From Sciurus carolinensis (taxonomy: Eukaryota > Chordata > Mammalia > Rodentia > Sciuridae), in assembly GCF_902686445.1 (NCBI RefSeq), contig NC_062224.1, positions 20,625,123-20,689,122 on the forward strand: a stretch of 64,000 nucleotides of DNA. The letters are read 5' to 3'. The stretch's first letter is position 1. Each line of letters begins with the position of its first letter. Positions 47,266 to 60,452 of the stretch are shown here, one piece after another. A program made the position numbers and the translations under genes. The notes beneath the pieces were generated by a model that did no database searches, was not told where the DNA came from, and worked only from the letters and a program-made list of their open reading frames with translations.

Positions 47266-48939
47266 AGAACTCAAATTAATATTCCTCCCTTCTCTCTTTC
47301 CTTGGGATAAGAAAAAGAAACACTAGTATAACTAAAGTTGGTATAATCATTTCTCCTCTATTTTTAAAATATCAATGTAAAACCCTTTTTATTCCTGCTT
47401 AAAATGAAATTAGGTGATTCTACCAGACCCTTATAAATTCTCTCAATGGTGAATTAACATAAATGATACAAAATTCCTGTGATGCGGGAGTTCTTTGCAA
47501 GCTCCCTCAGTCTGACTCATTGCCTTATCCCTTTTAAAAGGGTACATTCTTATTACTCAGCTCAAAATAAAAGGGAGCTGAAAAACAGTGTCTAACTGTA
47601 GGTTGCCATAAGGGCTCTTCAGAATTTCTCAGTAATCTATAACAAATGGATTTTCTTTAATCCTCTACTTTTTGTATTTCAGAAAGGAGCTCTTTTAACA
47701 CATAAGCACAGTCAATACTAAAAACTAACACATATATAGGGTTTTTGTTGTTTATTACATACTTGATTTTCTTTTCTTCCTAAACTGAGATCCTAGGAGG
47801 TTAAGTGACTTATACCCATGATGGCATAGCTTAAAGATATAAAAGGTGGAATTATCATAAATTGTCAACATTTTCAGAGAATGTTTTCTCTTTATAATAA
47901 TGAAAATTGTTTGTTCACCAAAAGTTACACTACCTTATTTGCAAAAGTCAAATTACTGATTGCTCCACAACCCAAGCATTTCAAAATCAGTACAATTCAT
48001 ACACTTAACTATTTTTCTATACTTAGACAAATATTTTCTCCCTTTGAAATTCATTCATCCAATAGGTCCCCCCCATCCATGTCTCTATAAGCTAAATTCT
48101 AAGGTATTTCTTGTCCACAGAAGTATTTGCTTTCTGACATCAACTTCCTTTATTTCCTGCCACACCCCTTTGCAATTCAGTGTACCCTAACTTAATTTCT
48201 CGACTGCTTTTACTCTATTATCTTTCAACTCTGGTTGTCCTCAGAGATTTAAATCCTTGGCCATCTCTTGGGTCTTAATATTACCTGGAAAAGTTCTGCC
48301 CTACATAAGCATATAACTTCCATAACTCTATGCCTGTCTAAATGCTATTATTCTCAGAGAATTCTTCTCCTTTCTTTGCCCAGCAAACTCCCTGTTCATT
48401 ATTCCAGAAGGCTGATCTAGGAAGTAGAACCAATGCCCACTGCACAAAACAGGAAAACTATTGAAACTGAAAGGTCAAGCCATGTCCCCAGTGACCAAGA
48501 ATGAAGAAGGCCATTTTAAGAGTGACTCTTCTCCAAAAGGCAGTTAGTAGACCAAGCCATGATAAGATTCCTGGCCTTTCCTTGAACTGCATGTCAATCT
48601 TCACCAATAAGTTATGGTGGTATTAATATGTTTTACCACAATTTCTTGGTATTGCATTTGTATTGGTAATCCTTCCATTATGCTTTTATTTTCTATTTGT
48701 GCATGCTAGTAAAAGAACACAACTGTTAAAGGCAATGCTTAAGCATCCAGACAAAATTCCAGAGCAGTTAGCCACCTTTCCCTTCCTGCAACTAAAGACT
48801 TTTTAAAAAATGACTTCTGATGAGAAGTCTTTAATTTCCATAAATTCTATATTATTCACTTTATATTTTATGTTCAGTAATTTGTGTGTCTTCCCAAAGA
48901 AACTGTTGCCCAACCCAACCAGGTAAGTAATCATTCTTC
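47266..48939. other. Unassigned intronic sequence
   Basis: No gene or repeat recognised in about 1.7 kb. Confidence 0.45.
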
Positions 48940-49320
48940 CCCATACATTTATCCAGTTGTTTCATCACCATTTGTTAAAAAGACTTTACTTTTCCTGTTG
49001 AATTAATTACTTTGAAGACTTTCTAAAAAGTCAATTGATTTTATATGTGTGGATCTATTTCTGGATGCTTTGTTTTGTCCCACTGAGTTATTTATACACC
49101 CTCAGAACAATTAACACTATGTTGAATCCTGTAGCTTTAGAGTAACTCTGGCAATCTGATAGTATAAGTTCTCTACCTTTGTTCCTTTTAAAATATTGAT
49201 TTAACTAATCTAGATCCTTTTTCATACAAACTTTAGAATCAACTTTTCAATTACTACAGGTAAAGTATGTTGGGGTTTTGATTACAACTGCAATGATACC
49301 AATTTGGAAATAATTGACAG
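48940..49320 (-). mobile_element. Old L1 (L1M-type) fragment
   Basis: CACCATTTGTTAAAAAGACT, AAGTCAATTGATTTTATATG and CCTGTAGCTTTAGAGTAACT are in the order of reverse ORF2, heavily decayed. Confidence 0.78.
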
Positions 49321-49339
49321 CATTTAATTCAGGACTACC

Positions 49340-49520
49340 ATATATTTCTCCAGTGGCTCAAGAGTCTGAGGCAGGAGGATTGCAAGTTCAAAACCAGATT
49401 CAGCAACTTAGCAAGATTCTGAGCAACTTAGTGAGTCCCTGTCTCAAAGAAAAAATTTAAAAAGTGATTAGGGATGTGGCTCAGTGGTTAGACACCACTA
49501 GGTTTAATCCCCAGTATAAA
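49340..49520 (+). mobile_element. Composite B1/ID-type SINE, 5'-truncated
   Basis: AGTCTGAGGCAGGAGGATTG (7SL part), GTCCCTGTCTCAAAG, then GGGATGTGGCTCAGTGG and GGTTTAATCCCCAG (ID part). An AT microsatellite follows. Confidence 0.85.
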
Positions 49521-49531
49521 AAAAATGTGTG

Positions 49532-49534
<3 letters not shown>

Positions 49535-49579
<45 letters not shown>

Positions 49580-49591
49580 TAGATATATAAA
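49535..49591 (+). repeat. (TA)n simple repeat
   Basis: About 18 uninterrupted TA units and a decayed edge, starting from the SINE tail. Confidence 0.95.
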
Positions 49592-49619
49592 TATAACAGT
49601 TATATCAAATGTTTTCAAA

Positions 49620-50040
49620 TTTTATACATCACTTTTTTTAGTATATCTGTATTTTTGTATTGTTTATTATTGATAGGGCTGTAAAAATCTCTAACTTGAT
49701 TATAAATCTATTGTTTTAAATTATCAATTTTTATTCATGCATTTGAAGTTCTGTTATTATATGTATGAATATTTATAATTATCATGGTTTCATGATGGAT
49801 AGTTTAAGCATTATGATAGAATATCCCTCTTTATCTCTCAATTCCTTTCTCTTGAAGCCTATTTTGTCTGATATTAACACAACTCTAATTTTCCTATGAT
49901 TTCTTTTTCAATCATTGAACCTTTATCCTATCTGCATTTTTATATCTAAACTATATCTCTTGTAGATAACATATAGCTGGGGCTTGCCTTTTACCTGCCT
50001 GGCAATCTCTGCTCAAGTGCTCCCGGGGTCTGTGAGTAGG
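49620..50040 (-). mobile_element. Old L1 (L1M-type) fragment, upstream ORF2
   Basis: TTTTGTCTGATATTAACACA and CTCTTGTAGATAACATATAG are landmarks of reverse L1 ORF2, 5' of the piece at 48940. Possibly the same element with a deletion. Confidence 0.65.
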
Positions 50041-50155
50041 TTTCCAAAGCCTTGCCTCTTGGCATGCATGATCATCCGTCTTCTTCACCTGGGCCTCAGA
50101 TAGTTGTTGCCTACTTGCCTAGCAACTGTGGACAAATTCTGCCTGGGTAACCTGA

Positions 50156-50601
50156 TGTTATGGTTTGGATGTGAGGTGTCCCCCAAAAGCTCATGTGTGA
50201 GGCAATACAAGAAGGTTTAGAGGAGAAATGATTGGGTTATGAGAGTCTTAACCCAATCAGTGAATTAATTCCCTGATAGGGTTAACTAACTGAGTGGTAA
50301 CTGAAGGGTAGGGTGTGGTTGGATGAGGGGGTAAATGGGGGTGTGGCTTTGGGGTATATATTTGTATCTGGCAAGTGGAGATTTCTCCCTCTCTCTGCTT
50401 TCTGAGCATCATGTAAGCTGTTTCCCTCTGCCACACACTTCAGGCATGATGTTCTGCCTCACCTCAAGCCCCAAGGAATGGAACCAGCCTTCTATGGATT
50501 GAGACCTCTGAAACTATGAGCCCTCGAATAAACATTTCCTCCCTTACTATTGTGCTGGTCAGGTCCTTTTAGTCCCAGCAGCGACAAAACTGACTAAAAC
50601 A
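50156..50601 (+). mobile_element. Solitary LTR, well preserved (MaLR-like, rodent/sciurid type)
   Basis: TGTTATGGTTTGGATGTG start, AACCCAATCAGTGAATTAAT, GGGGTATATATTTGTATCTG (TATA-like), GAATAAACATTTCC (polyadenylation signal) and a CTGACTAAAACA end. The 446 bp are flanked by CCTGA and CCTGG, a near-perfect 5-bp target duplication. No internal retroviral sequence is present. Confidence 0.9.
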
Positions 50602-50676
50602 CCTGGTAAATTTCTCTGCCAGGCCTGAACCCTAGTTTTAGGGAGGGAGTCCCTGGCCAAGTTTATCCTTCTTTAG

Positions 50677-50765
50677 GTATTCTCCCTAGGGATTGGGGAT
50701 ATAGCTCAGTTGGTAGAGTGCTTGCCTTGCAAGCAGAAGTCCTGGTTTCAAATCCCCAGCACTGC

Positions 50766-50796
<31 letters not shown>

Positions 50797-50804
50797 TTCT
50801 CCCT
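50677..50804 (+). mobile_element. Young-looking ID SINE with A28 tail and TSD
   Basis: Body at 50690-50765: A-box TAGCTCAGTTGGTAGAG, arm TGCTTGCCTTGCAAGCAG, B-box GGTTTCAAATCC, then CCAGCACTGC. It is followed by 28 uninterrupted A (50766-50793) and flanked by the direct repeat GTATTCTCCCT (50677-50687 and 50794-50804). The pol III boxes and clean tail suggest recent insertion. Confidence 0.95.
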
Positions 50805-51284
50805 TAGCCCTAGGATGTTAGAGTTCTGTTTATATCTTTATAGTTGCTCCCCCATCACAGTTTAATAACTCTTTATATAAACTGCCACTCTCCAAATTAT
50901 TGCTCTGGTCTTGTGATTGGACTCAGTTGAATACATCCTACTCCTGTGGCTCTCTTCATTTTACAATTTACCCACTCAATTTCCAGTTTCTTTAGCAGAA
51001 TTGAACTCCATCATCTGAAACTGAAGACAGATTGCAGCTTTTTGCCTAAGTTTCCATGCACTGTATAAACTAGGAAATGCCCTATGGAGAAAACATAAAT
51101 ATAGGCCCCACCCAGTACTGTTCCCTAACTCCGGGGTTGAATTCCTTTCTGTTTCTGCCTGTTTTTGATAGTTTCCAAGTTTTTTCAAATGGTTGTGGTT
51201 TTATGTTTCCCACAGTTTATAACTGTTGAAGGTTATTTCAGTTTAAGCAACTCTGTTATTAAAACCAGAATGGCTATAAGACTT
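50805..51284. other. Unassigned intronic sequence
   Basis: No gene or repeat recognised. Confidence 0.45.
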
Positions 51285-53395
51285 TCGTGAACAGCTTTAC
51301 TGCAATATAATTAACATGTCATATCATTCAGTCATTTAAAGTGTCCCAGTGTTTTTTTTTAACTATATTCACAGAATAGTACAATCAACATAATATTTGA
51401 ACATTTCAACACCCCCAAAAGAAATCCCTCAATTATTAGCAGTTATTTTCTATTTCTTCCCTGCCATAGGCAACTGCTAATGTACTCTTTATCTCTATAA
51501 ATCAATTCTGGACAATCTGTATAATAAAAATAATGCAATATATGGTCATTTGAAACTTTGTTCTTTGATTTAGTATAATGTTTTCAAGGCAAATCCACGT
51601 TGTAGCTTGCGTCAGAACTTCATATCCTTTTATTGATGAATAATATTCCATTGTAAGGATATAATACATTTTGTTTATCCATTTTCAGTTAATGTGAGTT
51701 ACTTCTACTTTTTGTCTATTAGGAATAATGCAGCAATGAATGTTCACGTACAAGTTTTGTGTTTTCATTTCTCTGAGTTATATAACTAGGCATGTAATTG
51801 TTGAGCCATGTGGTAACTACTATGTTTAACATTTTGAGAAATTTTCAAATTGTTTTAGAAAATAATGGCACCATTTTACAATCCTACCAGCAATGTATAG
51901 GGTTTCCAATTTTAACCACCTTGCCAAAACTTGTTATTGCCTATTTTTATGACCACAGTCATCCCTGTGGATGTAAAGTAGTATATCATCGTGGGTTTGA
52001 TTTGCATTTCCCTAAAGAGTAATGATGTTGATCATCTATTTTTGTGCTTACTGGTCATTTGCATTTATCGTCTGAAATATATATTTGTATTTGCTTATTT
52101 TTCATTAGATAATTATATTTTAATTGTTGAATTGTTAGAGTTCATTTTATTTTCTGGATATAAGCCATTATCAGACATATGATGTGCAAATATTTTCTCT
52201 CATTATGTGTTGTGTGCTTTCTTTTCTCCTTGATGGTATAATTCGCAACAGAATTTTGTTTTCCTTTTTTTCATTTTGATAAGTTCAACATCTATTTTAT
52301 CTTTTTTGTCATTTGTAGTTTTGGTGTCATTTCTAAGAAACAGTTTTCTTAGGTCATATTTTTCAAGGTCATAAAGATTTATAGCTTTGTTTCCTTCTAA
52401 GGGTTATATAGTATTAGCTCTTCAATTTAGACCTTTGATTTTTTTTTAGTTTAATAATTTAAATGGTTTTAGGTAAGTATCCAATTTCATTATTCTGCAT
52501 GTCTATATCCAAGTCTTCCAGCAATAACTATTCTCTTTCCATTTAACTTGTCTTCACATTCTCATCAATTGATCATAAATGTGAGAGTTTATTTTGGAGC
52601 ACTCCAAATTTATTCCATGGACTATATGCCTGTCTTTATGCCAGTACCACATTCTCTTGATCAGTGTTGTTTTGTAGTAAGTTTGATAGAATTTAGTAAG
52701 TGTGAGTCTTCCAAATTTATTCTATTTTTGGAAGTTCTTTCAGAAATTCTGGGCTCTTTCACATTCAGAAAAATTTTAGGATCAGCTTGGGAATTTTAGC
52801 AAAAAGACAACTGAACTTTTAAATAGCCTTCCATTAAACCTACAGATGAATTTGGAGAGTACTTCCATCTTAATTATATCCAGTTTTCCAAATCACAAGT
52901 ACCTAATCTCTTTCAATGATATATTATAATTTTCAGTATAGGTTTTTAAAAATTTTTGTTAGATTATTTGTAAATTTTTATTATTTTTATGTTATTTTAA
53001 ATGAAACTATTTTTATTATAGGACTGTTCATTGCTACTATAGGAAAATAAATGCAATTTAAATACTGATCTTGTATCCTATACCTTTGCTGAACTTATTT
53101 ATTAGATCTAATGGACTTTTTTATAGGATTTTTTTTATCTGAAAATGGTAGAGTTTTACTTCTTGCTTCTAAACTGACTGCCTTCTTCTTCATTTTCTTG
53201 ACTAATTGCTCTGGCTAGAACCTCCAGCATCATGTTGAATAGAAGTGGACATCATTGTCTTGTTCCTGACCTTAGGGGAGTATTTTATGGATATTTGATA
53301 AGTCTAGTTGATTGAAACTATTTCCTTGTTGATCTCTGCTTTAGTCATTCTATTATTCATCACTGAAAGTAAGGTACTGAAGTCCCTAAAGATTA
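51285..53395 (-). mobile_element. Old L1 (L1M-type), about 2.1 kb
   Basis: Covers the 3'UTR (near 51300-51500) and reverse ORF2. Landmarks are AATATTCCATTGTAAGGATA, TACAATCCTACCAGCAATGT, TTTGATTTGCATTTCCCTAA and CTCTGGCTAGAACCTCCAGC, in family order. All frames are decayed. Confidence 0.9.
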
Positions 53396-54363
53396 AGTTA
53401 ACTATTTATTTCTTACATGACTTTCTTAAAGCAAGAAAAACATTAGAACTTGGGAAATCTAGCTTCTGACCAAAAACCTGTATATAATATTTCAGATGTA
53501 ACCACAGAAAATTACAAAGGCTTTACCTGACAAACCCTGTGAGAGACACGTGCCTTCCCTACCCCAAACTTGATGCACAGTCTTGATGGACTACAGATAT
53601 GAAGGGACCAGCTCCATAGCCAGTCAAGCTGTTAACATCTGTATTCTTAGCATAGATACCTCCCTCCCTGAGGTCTCCTCATCAGAGAACCTTGAAGACA
53701 TTTCCTTCACTCTGACTCAGTACTCAGTACTTTTCTATTCCTAACCCTGCCCCCAACCACTGGGCTCATAACAGTGCAGGGGTCTTTCATTCAGGCCTCT
53801 TGATTCAATGAGACAATTCCTCAAGCTTGTGCTGATCCATCTGATCCTTGTGCCTAGTGCCAGTTCCTGGACAAAAATGAAATAGTGGGAAGATGGTTCT
53901 TTCCTGGTACTTTCTTTGTGTTAGCCTCTTGCTTATATTAAATGATCAAAGACTGGACTCTTATATTTTGTCTTGTTACCTTAATAACCTACCCTGAACC
54001 TGGCAGTTCCACTTGATCCATTCAGTTCAGCTCAGTTCTAAAGAGTACTCTTTACTACCATATTTTAGTTTTTGAAATTAAAAAATAGAGAAATTGAATA
54101 GCCAGCTTCTCACCATGCAAATTAATACATGTATATATATTTGTCATTATTACTTTTAATTTTAAAATAAAACCACCCAAATTAATTAGAAACTTTTGAA
54201 ACCCCTTCATAGTTCCTCAGTCTTCTACATTCTCTAGAGGCAAGCACTAAAATTAATTTGATGTACACCACCCAAAACATGTCTTTCTACTCTTTTCCCA
54301 TTTATATGTATCCATAAATAATGTATAATCTTACTTTATAAGCTTTAGAATTTGTATAGAAGT
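53396..54363. other. Unassigned intronic sequence
   Basis: No gene or repeat recognised. Confidence 0.5.
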
Positions 54364-54495
54364 GTCAGGTACGGTGGTGCATGCCTGTAGTCCCAGCTAT
54401 TTTGGAGGCTAAGGCAGTAGAGGAATTTGAGCCCAGGAGTTAGAAACCAGTCAGTCTTCATTTCAAAATAAATAAAACAAAATAAAATAAAACAT
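54364..54495 (+). mobile_element. B1-like (7SL-derived) SINE
   Basis: GGTACGGTGGTGCATGCCTG, TAGTCCCAGCTATTTTGGAG, then an A-rich AAATAAAACAAAATAAAAT tail. The ID half is absent. Confidence 0.85.
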
Positions 54496-57400
54496 GTATA
54501 AGTAGTAAATAGTGTATTAGCCTTCTTTAATTCATAGTTATATCTTTACAGTGAATTAAATGAAACAGATCTAATTTCCTTCAAGACAGAATTTAACCTA
54601 GATCTCTTTCTTCATCATTCATTTACCCCCAACATTCAAAATTTATTAGTAAAGCCAAGGAGAACTTGATTAAAGTTGGCATTATTGTCCAGGGATACAA
54701 GGAAAAAGAAGACTGTTACTCTTTTGAATCTCTCTTTATGAAAAAGAAAGCCTATAATTTTCTTGAAAACAACACTCAAATATATTTCTACATCTCTTTT
54801 CTTTTCTTAATTTTGAACATTCCTATATCTTTAATAGGGATGGATTTGTTACATAGTATGACCATGCCAAGCTCTGGCCTCCTACTTGAGGGTAACAGTA
54901 TTGATAGAAACTAATTAAAATTATTCATCTGAATATTTCTGGACATTTTTTAAACTGAAAGAAGTAAAATGGGCTTCTGAGACTACCTATTATGCAACTC
55001 TCCCATCCTATAAAGTGGCTGATAACCCAAAGACTGTGATGTGTGCAAATTGTACAAATGGCCAGACCAGGACTAGACTTCAGATTTTCTGACTCACTAC
55101 TTTTTATGATAACTAATTACTCGTTATCAAACTTGGTGTTGTTGTGATATCTGGGTGGTTATTTGTAAGGATCTAAGGAAAAGATCAAGCAAATTTGTCT
55201 CTGGGTCACTATCACCTTTTACCCAGGCTACTTCAACTTGAAAAACTATTATCCTCTTCCTTATACTATTAATCTATATAGAATGTGATGACTTTTGGGA
55301 ATACATTTTGGAAAGTTTTCATTTGAGGATGAAAATTCATTCTCATATTTATAGTACATTCTCTGTCATTACTTTCATCAGCAAGATTCATGCTTTTTGC
55401 TAAACTTAAATTGATGGGAATCTTCAAAATTCATATAAACACTTAGATTTTTACCTGCCCAAGTTACCAAATAATATTATTACTACCTCTGATTTCATTT
55501 ATGTATCATATATAAAAATATCATATGCCAAGATATCATAAGTAAAAAGGAAGGATTTACAACATGTTTAGTAAATTAGCATAGTTGAAATATAAATATC
55601 TTCCATAATATCAGCTTTGGAACTAACTTATTAGCTCTCTAAGAGACATATTTTTTTATTCTCTCTTGGACTATTATATCAAATAATGGTGTATTCATAA
55701 ATATTGTTGGGTTGATGGTCCAATCAAAATTCCTCTTCTTTATTACAAATAGAACTAAGATGTTATTCAATTGCTAAGGTGGTTACCTAAAATAAAATAA
55801 AATCTAGTATCTAATTCTAAAAATTAAAGTGAAGCTGAAGACCAAAATGGTCAGAAAAATACCACCTATATTCCTTGTTTCATACAGGAATTAGGATCAA
55901 AATTTGTAGCTGTAATTATCCTGTTTTTTTCATACCTTTAAAAAAGCTTACCTTATTAAGTTTCATATGTGGCCACAGGACAGCCATACTGAGGGAAGTA
56001 TAACTTTAATATTTTAGGTACTTTCTCACTAAATATTCAAATCAATTGCCTTGAGTATTCAAACTGGAGTACCAAATTAAAGAAATTATAAATATTTGAC
56101 TACTTTAGTGAGCCAAAGAAACTTCAGAACTTCCTTCTTCCTCCTTTGCCATAAAAAGAAATTAACTGATGACACTGGTAGTTTTTTCTTAAAATAATGT
56201 CTCTGAGTGACTACTGTCATGTCAGTTAATTGTTGCAATATTATTAGAATTTTAAGAGATTTTTCCTAATAGAGCATGCTTTGTCATATATAATTTGCTT
56301 TGAAGAGCGCTATAAGCCTATTTTCATAGACAGATGTATATTTAAATTTTGTAGAAACTGTGAAACATGAACATGGCATGGATTTCTAGAATTATACAAA
56401 ACACAACATGAAATTTACTATTTTGTAGCACAAACTTTGGGTTGTCAGTCGCTCAGGTTCTATGGGTAGTATTAAAGAAATACTAAATGGCCTTAAGTGT
56501 GTATACTTCCTTGTTCTCTCTTCATTCTGAATGATGAGATTTTTTTAAAGGGTGGCTCAACTTGGTGTAGTTTTTATTAGTCCATTTACAAATTTCTGTC
56601 TGTCTCCTTTCAGACAATGGTAAAATTATCCATACATTCCCTCTTAATATTAGGAATGACTTTATGACTTTCAGTTAGACGATGTAAGAGCTAGTGTGTG
56701 CTTTGTTACATTCTCTTTTCCATCTGTCCCCATAGCTAGCAATGTCCATATATTTGCCTAGGTCCCAGAATGAGGACAGGAAGCATATAGATGAGAGCCA
56801 GGGTAACCTATAACAGATGTGTGGCATTAACCAGAAGCAAAAGTTCTCATTTTAAACTACTGGGGTTTTGTGTTGTGTGTTACCACATCATGGCCTAGTC
56901 TAACTTGTGTGATATATTTTGATAAAATAGACTTCAGCCAAGCATCCTCTATGAAATTGATCTTCAAATAATAATATATAATATCTGAACTTTGAGTATT
57001 AGAGTACATCATTTTATGTCAACCAATATGTAGCAAAAGTTGAAAGAAGTAATCATCATATATTCTTCTAGCTACTCCTAAGTAACTCAATTGAAGCACA
57101 CTATTAAAGTACTGCATGCTAAAGCAACATTGATCAGACCCTTAGAGATTTTGCTGAATGGCATTTTAGTGGCATGTTGTCAGTCCTCACTGATAATTGT
57201 TTTAGGAAATACCCCTAGAAACTCATTTCTGCATTTGTTGGAATAACATCCAGCAGAGCTGTCTCTTCTTAAGAATCTCTCAGATTCAGTCTGGGGAACA
57301 CATATGCTAAATGTGGTTTGTTTTTATCTCAGGCAAGCTCTAAATCATGTAACTATGTTTCCACTTTGTGATAGCTGTTAAGAAGTTCCAAGGCAAATTT

Positions 57401-58544
57401 GTGGTTCATTTCTGGCCAAGTTATGAAACCACAAAACCATATGGGATACATTTAAGAGACTAGTTATGATCATTATTCCTACAAAATTTATTTTGATTTC
57501 TACACTAAATTGCTGTTTTAATATCTGAACTAATTTTACTATTTTTATGTAGAAAGTTCTCTATGAACTTTCTAAAAATTCTCTTTTTTCCACTTTGTAA
57601 TTTCTGAGTGATTTTAGTTTTCTGGGGGACAGATTTCTGTGTTTTTTGAAAATGCTTGTTTTATATACATCACAGGATAAAAAGTACATCAGTCAGTCAT
57701 CAGTGTAACTCTTTCATTGTTATTGATATACTTTAAGTGACATGGTCCCACCTATATTTTAAAATGTCACAGAATAAACTATTTTCAAAGTGGTTCTACT
57801 ATATACATATGTTGACTTCTATTGCTTCACAAAAAAATAGAATAGGATGTTTCAAAAATTACCATCCTCTTCCTTTATATGTTCATACACTTCTTTAAGT
57901 CATCCTGCTGTTTGGTTAGATTATGACTCTATCAATGGATACCCACCATTTCAGCATGAGTTGGAACCCACTTCCTGGAGGGCAGTTTTTGAATGATTCC
58001 TGCATGCCTATAACTTCATGAGGCTTCATAGAATGACACCTTTGAAGGTAATATTTATGGAAGACATAATTCCCTTAATGCTATTCTTGCCTTAGACATT
58101 CTCTGTAATGCCTCTTTGATGATTATTTTGGGTAGCATATATACAAAAGTTGCCCTCTGACTGGCTATGGTTGTGCTACAGCATTTAAAGACAAACCACA
58201 ATTTTGTGATACCTGTAGAACCCAGCATCAAGTCTTTAGATACAAAACAGTTTAACATTGTTTGCTTAAAATGTGCTGAACTTTGGGTTTTGAAATTAAA
58301 GACAACTAAGATCTGCATTTGCCATAGAATAATGCAGAGTCTTAAGGAGGTGATAAAGCTGTGCCCAAATCCTTTTAAAAAAAAGAAGACAAGGGGTTTT
58401 GGTAGAGAGATGTGCACAGAGAAGTAGGCCTGAGTATGAAGACATCCTTGATGAGGTCTAACCTAAAATTAGCCTTAATGCACAAGAAGGAATTACTTGG
58501 TTGAAGACAAGGAAGAGGTGACTACATGAGGCAAATGCAAAGGG
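54496..58544. other. Unassigned intronic sequence
   Basis: About 4 kb without a recognised gene or repeat. Near 58055-58427 both strands carry open frames (120 codons minus, 86 codons plus) with no family motif that I recognise. Confidence 0.45.
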
Positions 58545-58830
58545 ATGAAGCCCAGGATTGCATTTTGATTTCAGGGAGGCACAAACACTGTCTTATTCAC
58601 TGATGCAGAAAGGATAAAGTTGAAAGTGTCAGGGAGAGGCCAGATATGAGGACTGAATGTCAAGTTATTGAGGGTCTTGTATACCATATCAAGGAGGTAA
58701 GACTTCATTCTACATACAGTTAATAAGAAACCACTGAAAAGTTTTCACCAACAAAGTAACATAACTGTATTTAAGTTTTTGAAAATTCATCCTGGCAATG
58801 GTGTGGAACTGAAGTAAAAGGTGCAAAAGG
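58545..58830 (+). repeat. Possible old mammalian repeat, family unassigned
   Basis: GTTATTGAGGGTCTTGTATA, AAGAAACCACTGAAAAGTTT and TCATCCTGGCAATGGTG resemble one dispersed mammalian repeat in order. Confidence 0.5.
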
Positions 58831-59154
58831 AATCCAAGGTGAGAGAAACAAAAGCACCTGGAGAGTCAGAAGAGGAAGACATGCGGGCAAACCTGTAAGC
58901 TTAGAACTTTGGAGACAGAAATGAATGAAGAACTTCTATTCTGAAGAACTGATCTTATTTAAAGCATGAGACAAGTGTACAAATGGCTTGTTTGTCAGCA
59001 GAAGACTGTTTGGGATTTGCCTGCAGTTAAATTATTCTACATGCTTAGAATGATGTGCTTAGAGCAGCAATGACACTTGAATCTGGTTGAATCTGGAAGG
59101 TTCTTTAGAACTTATCTCACATTTCTCCTTGACTTAAAAAATGAAAAGCAAAGA

Positions 59155-59179
59155 ACAACAACAACAACAACAACAACAA
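59155..59179 (+). repeat. (CAA)n simple repeat
   Basis: Eight or so AAC units. Confidence 0.95.
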
Positions 59180-59224
59180 AAATAGAAAGGTAGGCTGTAC
59201 TTTTCATTGTCACCATCAAAATAA

Positions 59225-59480
59225 GAATTATTGTTGATATAATGTCTATTATTTGTTAGGCAATGTTCTAAGCTTCACATTATTATCTCATTTAATGTTC
59301 AGAAGAATCCTATGTGATAGATACTTTTACTACTCCCTTTTTACATGTAAAGAAAGTGAGACACAGAAAAATTAATTTTCCTATAATTGTACAGTTAGTA
59401 AGTGGTGAGGGTAGGATTTAGTTCTGGACAGTATTATTTTAGAGCTGATACTCTCAGCTCCACACTTAACCATCTGTAGT
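59225..59480 (-). mobile_element. MIR SINE, near full length
   Basis: CAATGTTCTAAGCTTCACAT, ATTATCTCATTTAATGTTCA, AGAAAGTGAGACACAGAAAA, ACAGTTAGTAAGTGGTGAGG and CTTAACCATCTG follow reverse MIR in full order. Confidence 0.85.
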
Positions 59481-60249
59481 TCACATAACTAATGGTTCAC
59501 CTGGAACTAGGACTCAGGTTTCCAATCCAGTGCACATATTACAAATGATAGTATAATTTTTTTCCCATTAAGGATAAAATAATTGCATATTTTAGAGTTA
59601 GAATATTGAGCTAAAATAACACGTTAGGTCATTAGGAAAAAGTCACACTCCTGTATGAAGGAAGTGAGATGTTAAACAACAGGTTTTTCAATGATGTGGT
59701 CACTCAAGGAAGAAGACCTTTCTGAGGAGGTCTCAGTGGGAAGACCCTAGACGACAGCAGATGGGAGAACTACATTTGTTGGTCTTGGCTCTGCAGGTGA
59801 TGGAATAGCTAATGATATCTGATAAATGATGTATTATAAAATAGTGTTTACCATATGGAAGCTGGTCAAGGTCCAAGAAGTAAGGAACGAACCAAACAAA
59901 TAAAAGATTAGTTCCGTGCTTAGGCTATAGGATTGAAGCAATAAATCCTTTAGAGATAACGAGGATCAAAACAAGCTAAATGGGAGGTCTTATGAGTTTT
60001 AGTAAAAGGCAAGGGTATTTGGTCAGTCATTCTGTCACACTAAGTCATTTATTCTGTCATTCAATCATTCATTTATTCTACAAGTATTTGAATTCATGGG
60101 ATATACACTGTACTAAACAAAGGATAATAAATTAATAAATAAAAACTGTAATCACTGAAATCATGGAGTTGAACCCAAATGAAGAAGAGAGGCCTATGTC
60201 ACAGGGTATGTGCTCTGAAAGGGCTCTGTCAGACCTAGGTCCATCCTTT

Positions 60250-60452
60250 CTTCTCTTTGTTCCTCAGCTCATGATCGGAGTGGTTTTCCTACACTAGACA
60301 CTCCCACCATGATGTACTATTTTGGTATAGGCCCAAAGCTATGGAGCAATTGACTGTGGACTAGAACTTCTAAAACCACAGCCAAAATCAACCTTTTCTT
60401 CTGATAAGTTAATTATCTCAGGTATTTTGTTAGTGATAAAACACTGACTAAT
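60250..60452 (+). mobile_element. MaLR-type LTR, 3' part
   Basis: CCACCATGATGTACTATTTT, GGCCCAAAGCTATGGAGCAA, AAACCACAGCCAAAATCAAC and CTCAGGTATTTTGTTAGTG then CTGACTAATAAA match the 3' half of a MaLR LTR. The 5' half is not recognised. Confidence 0.65.

Noticed and set aside
50690..50765. tRNA-Ala-like gene with TGC anticodon-like loop
   Set aside because: It has A and B boxes, but a 28-A tail and flanking direct repeats show that it is an ID SINE, and the acceptor stem does not pair as in a tRNA.
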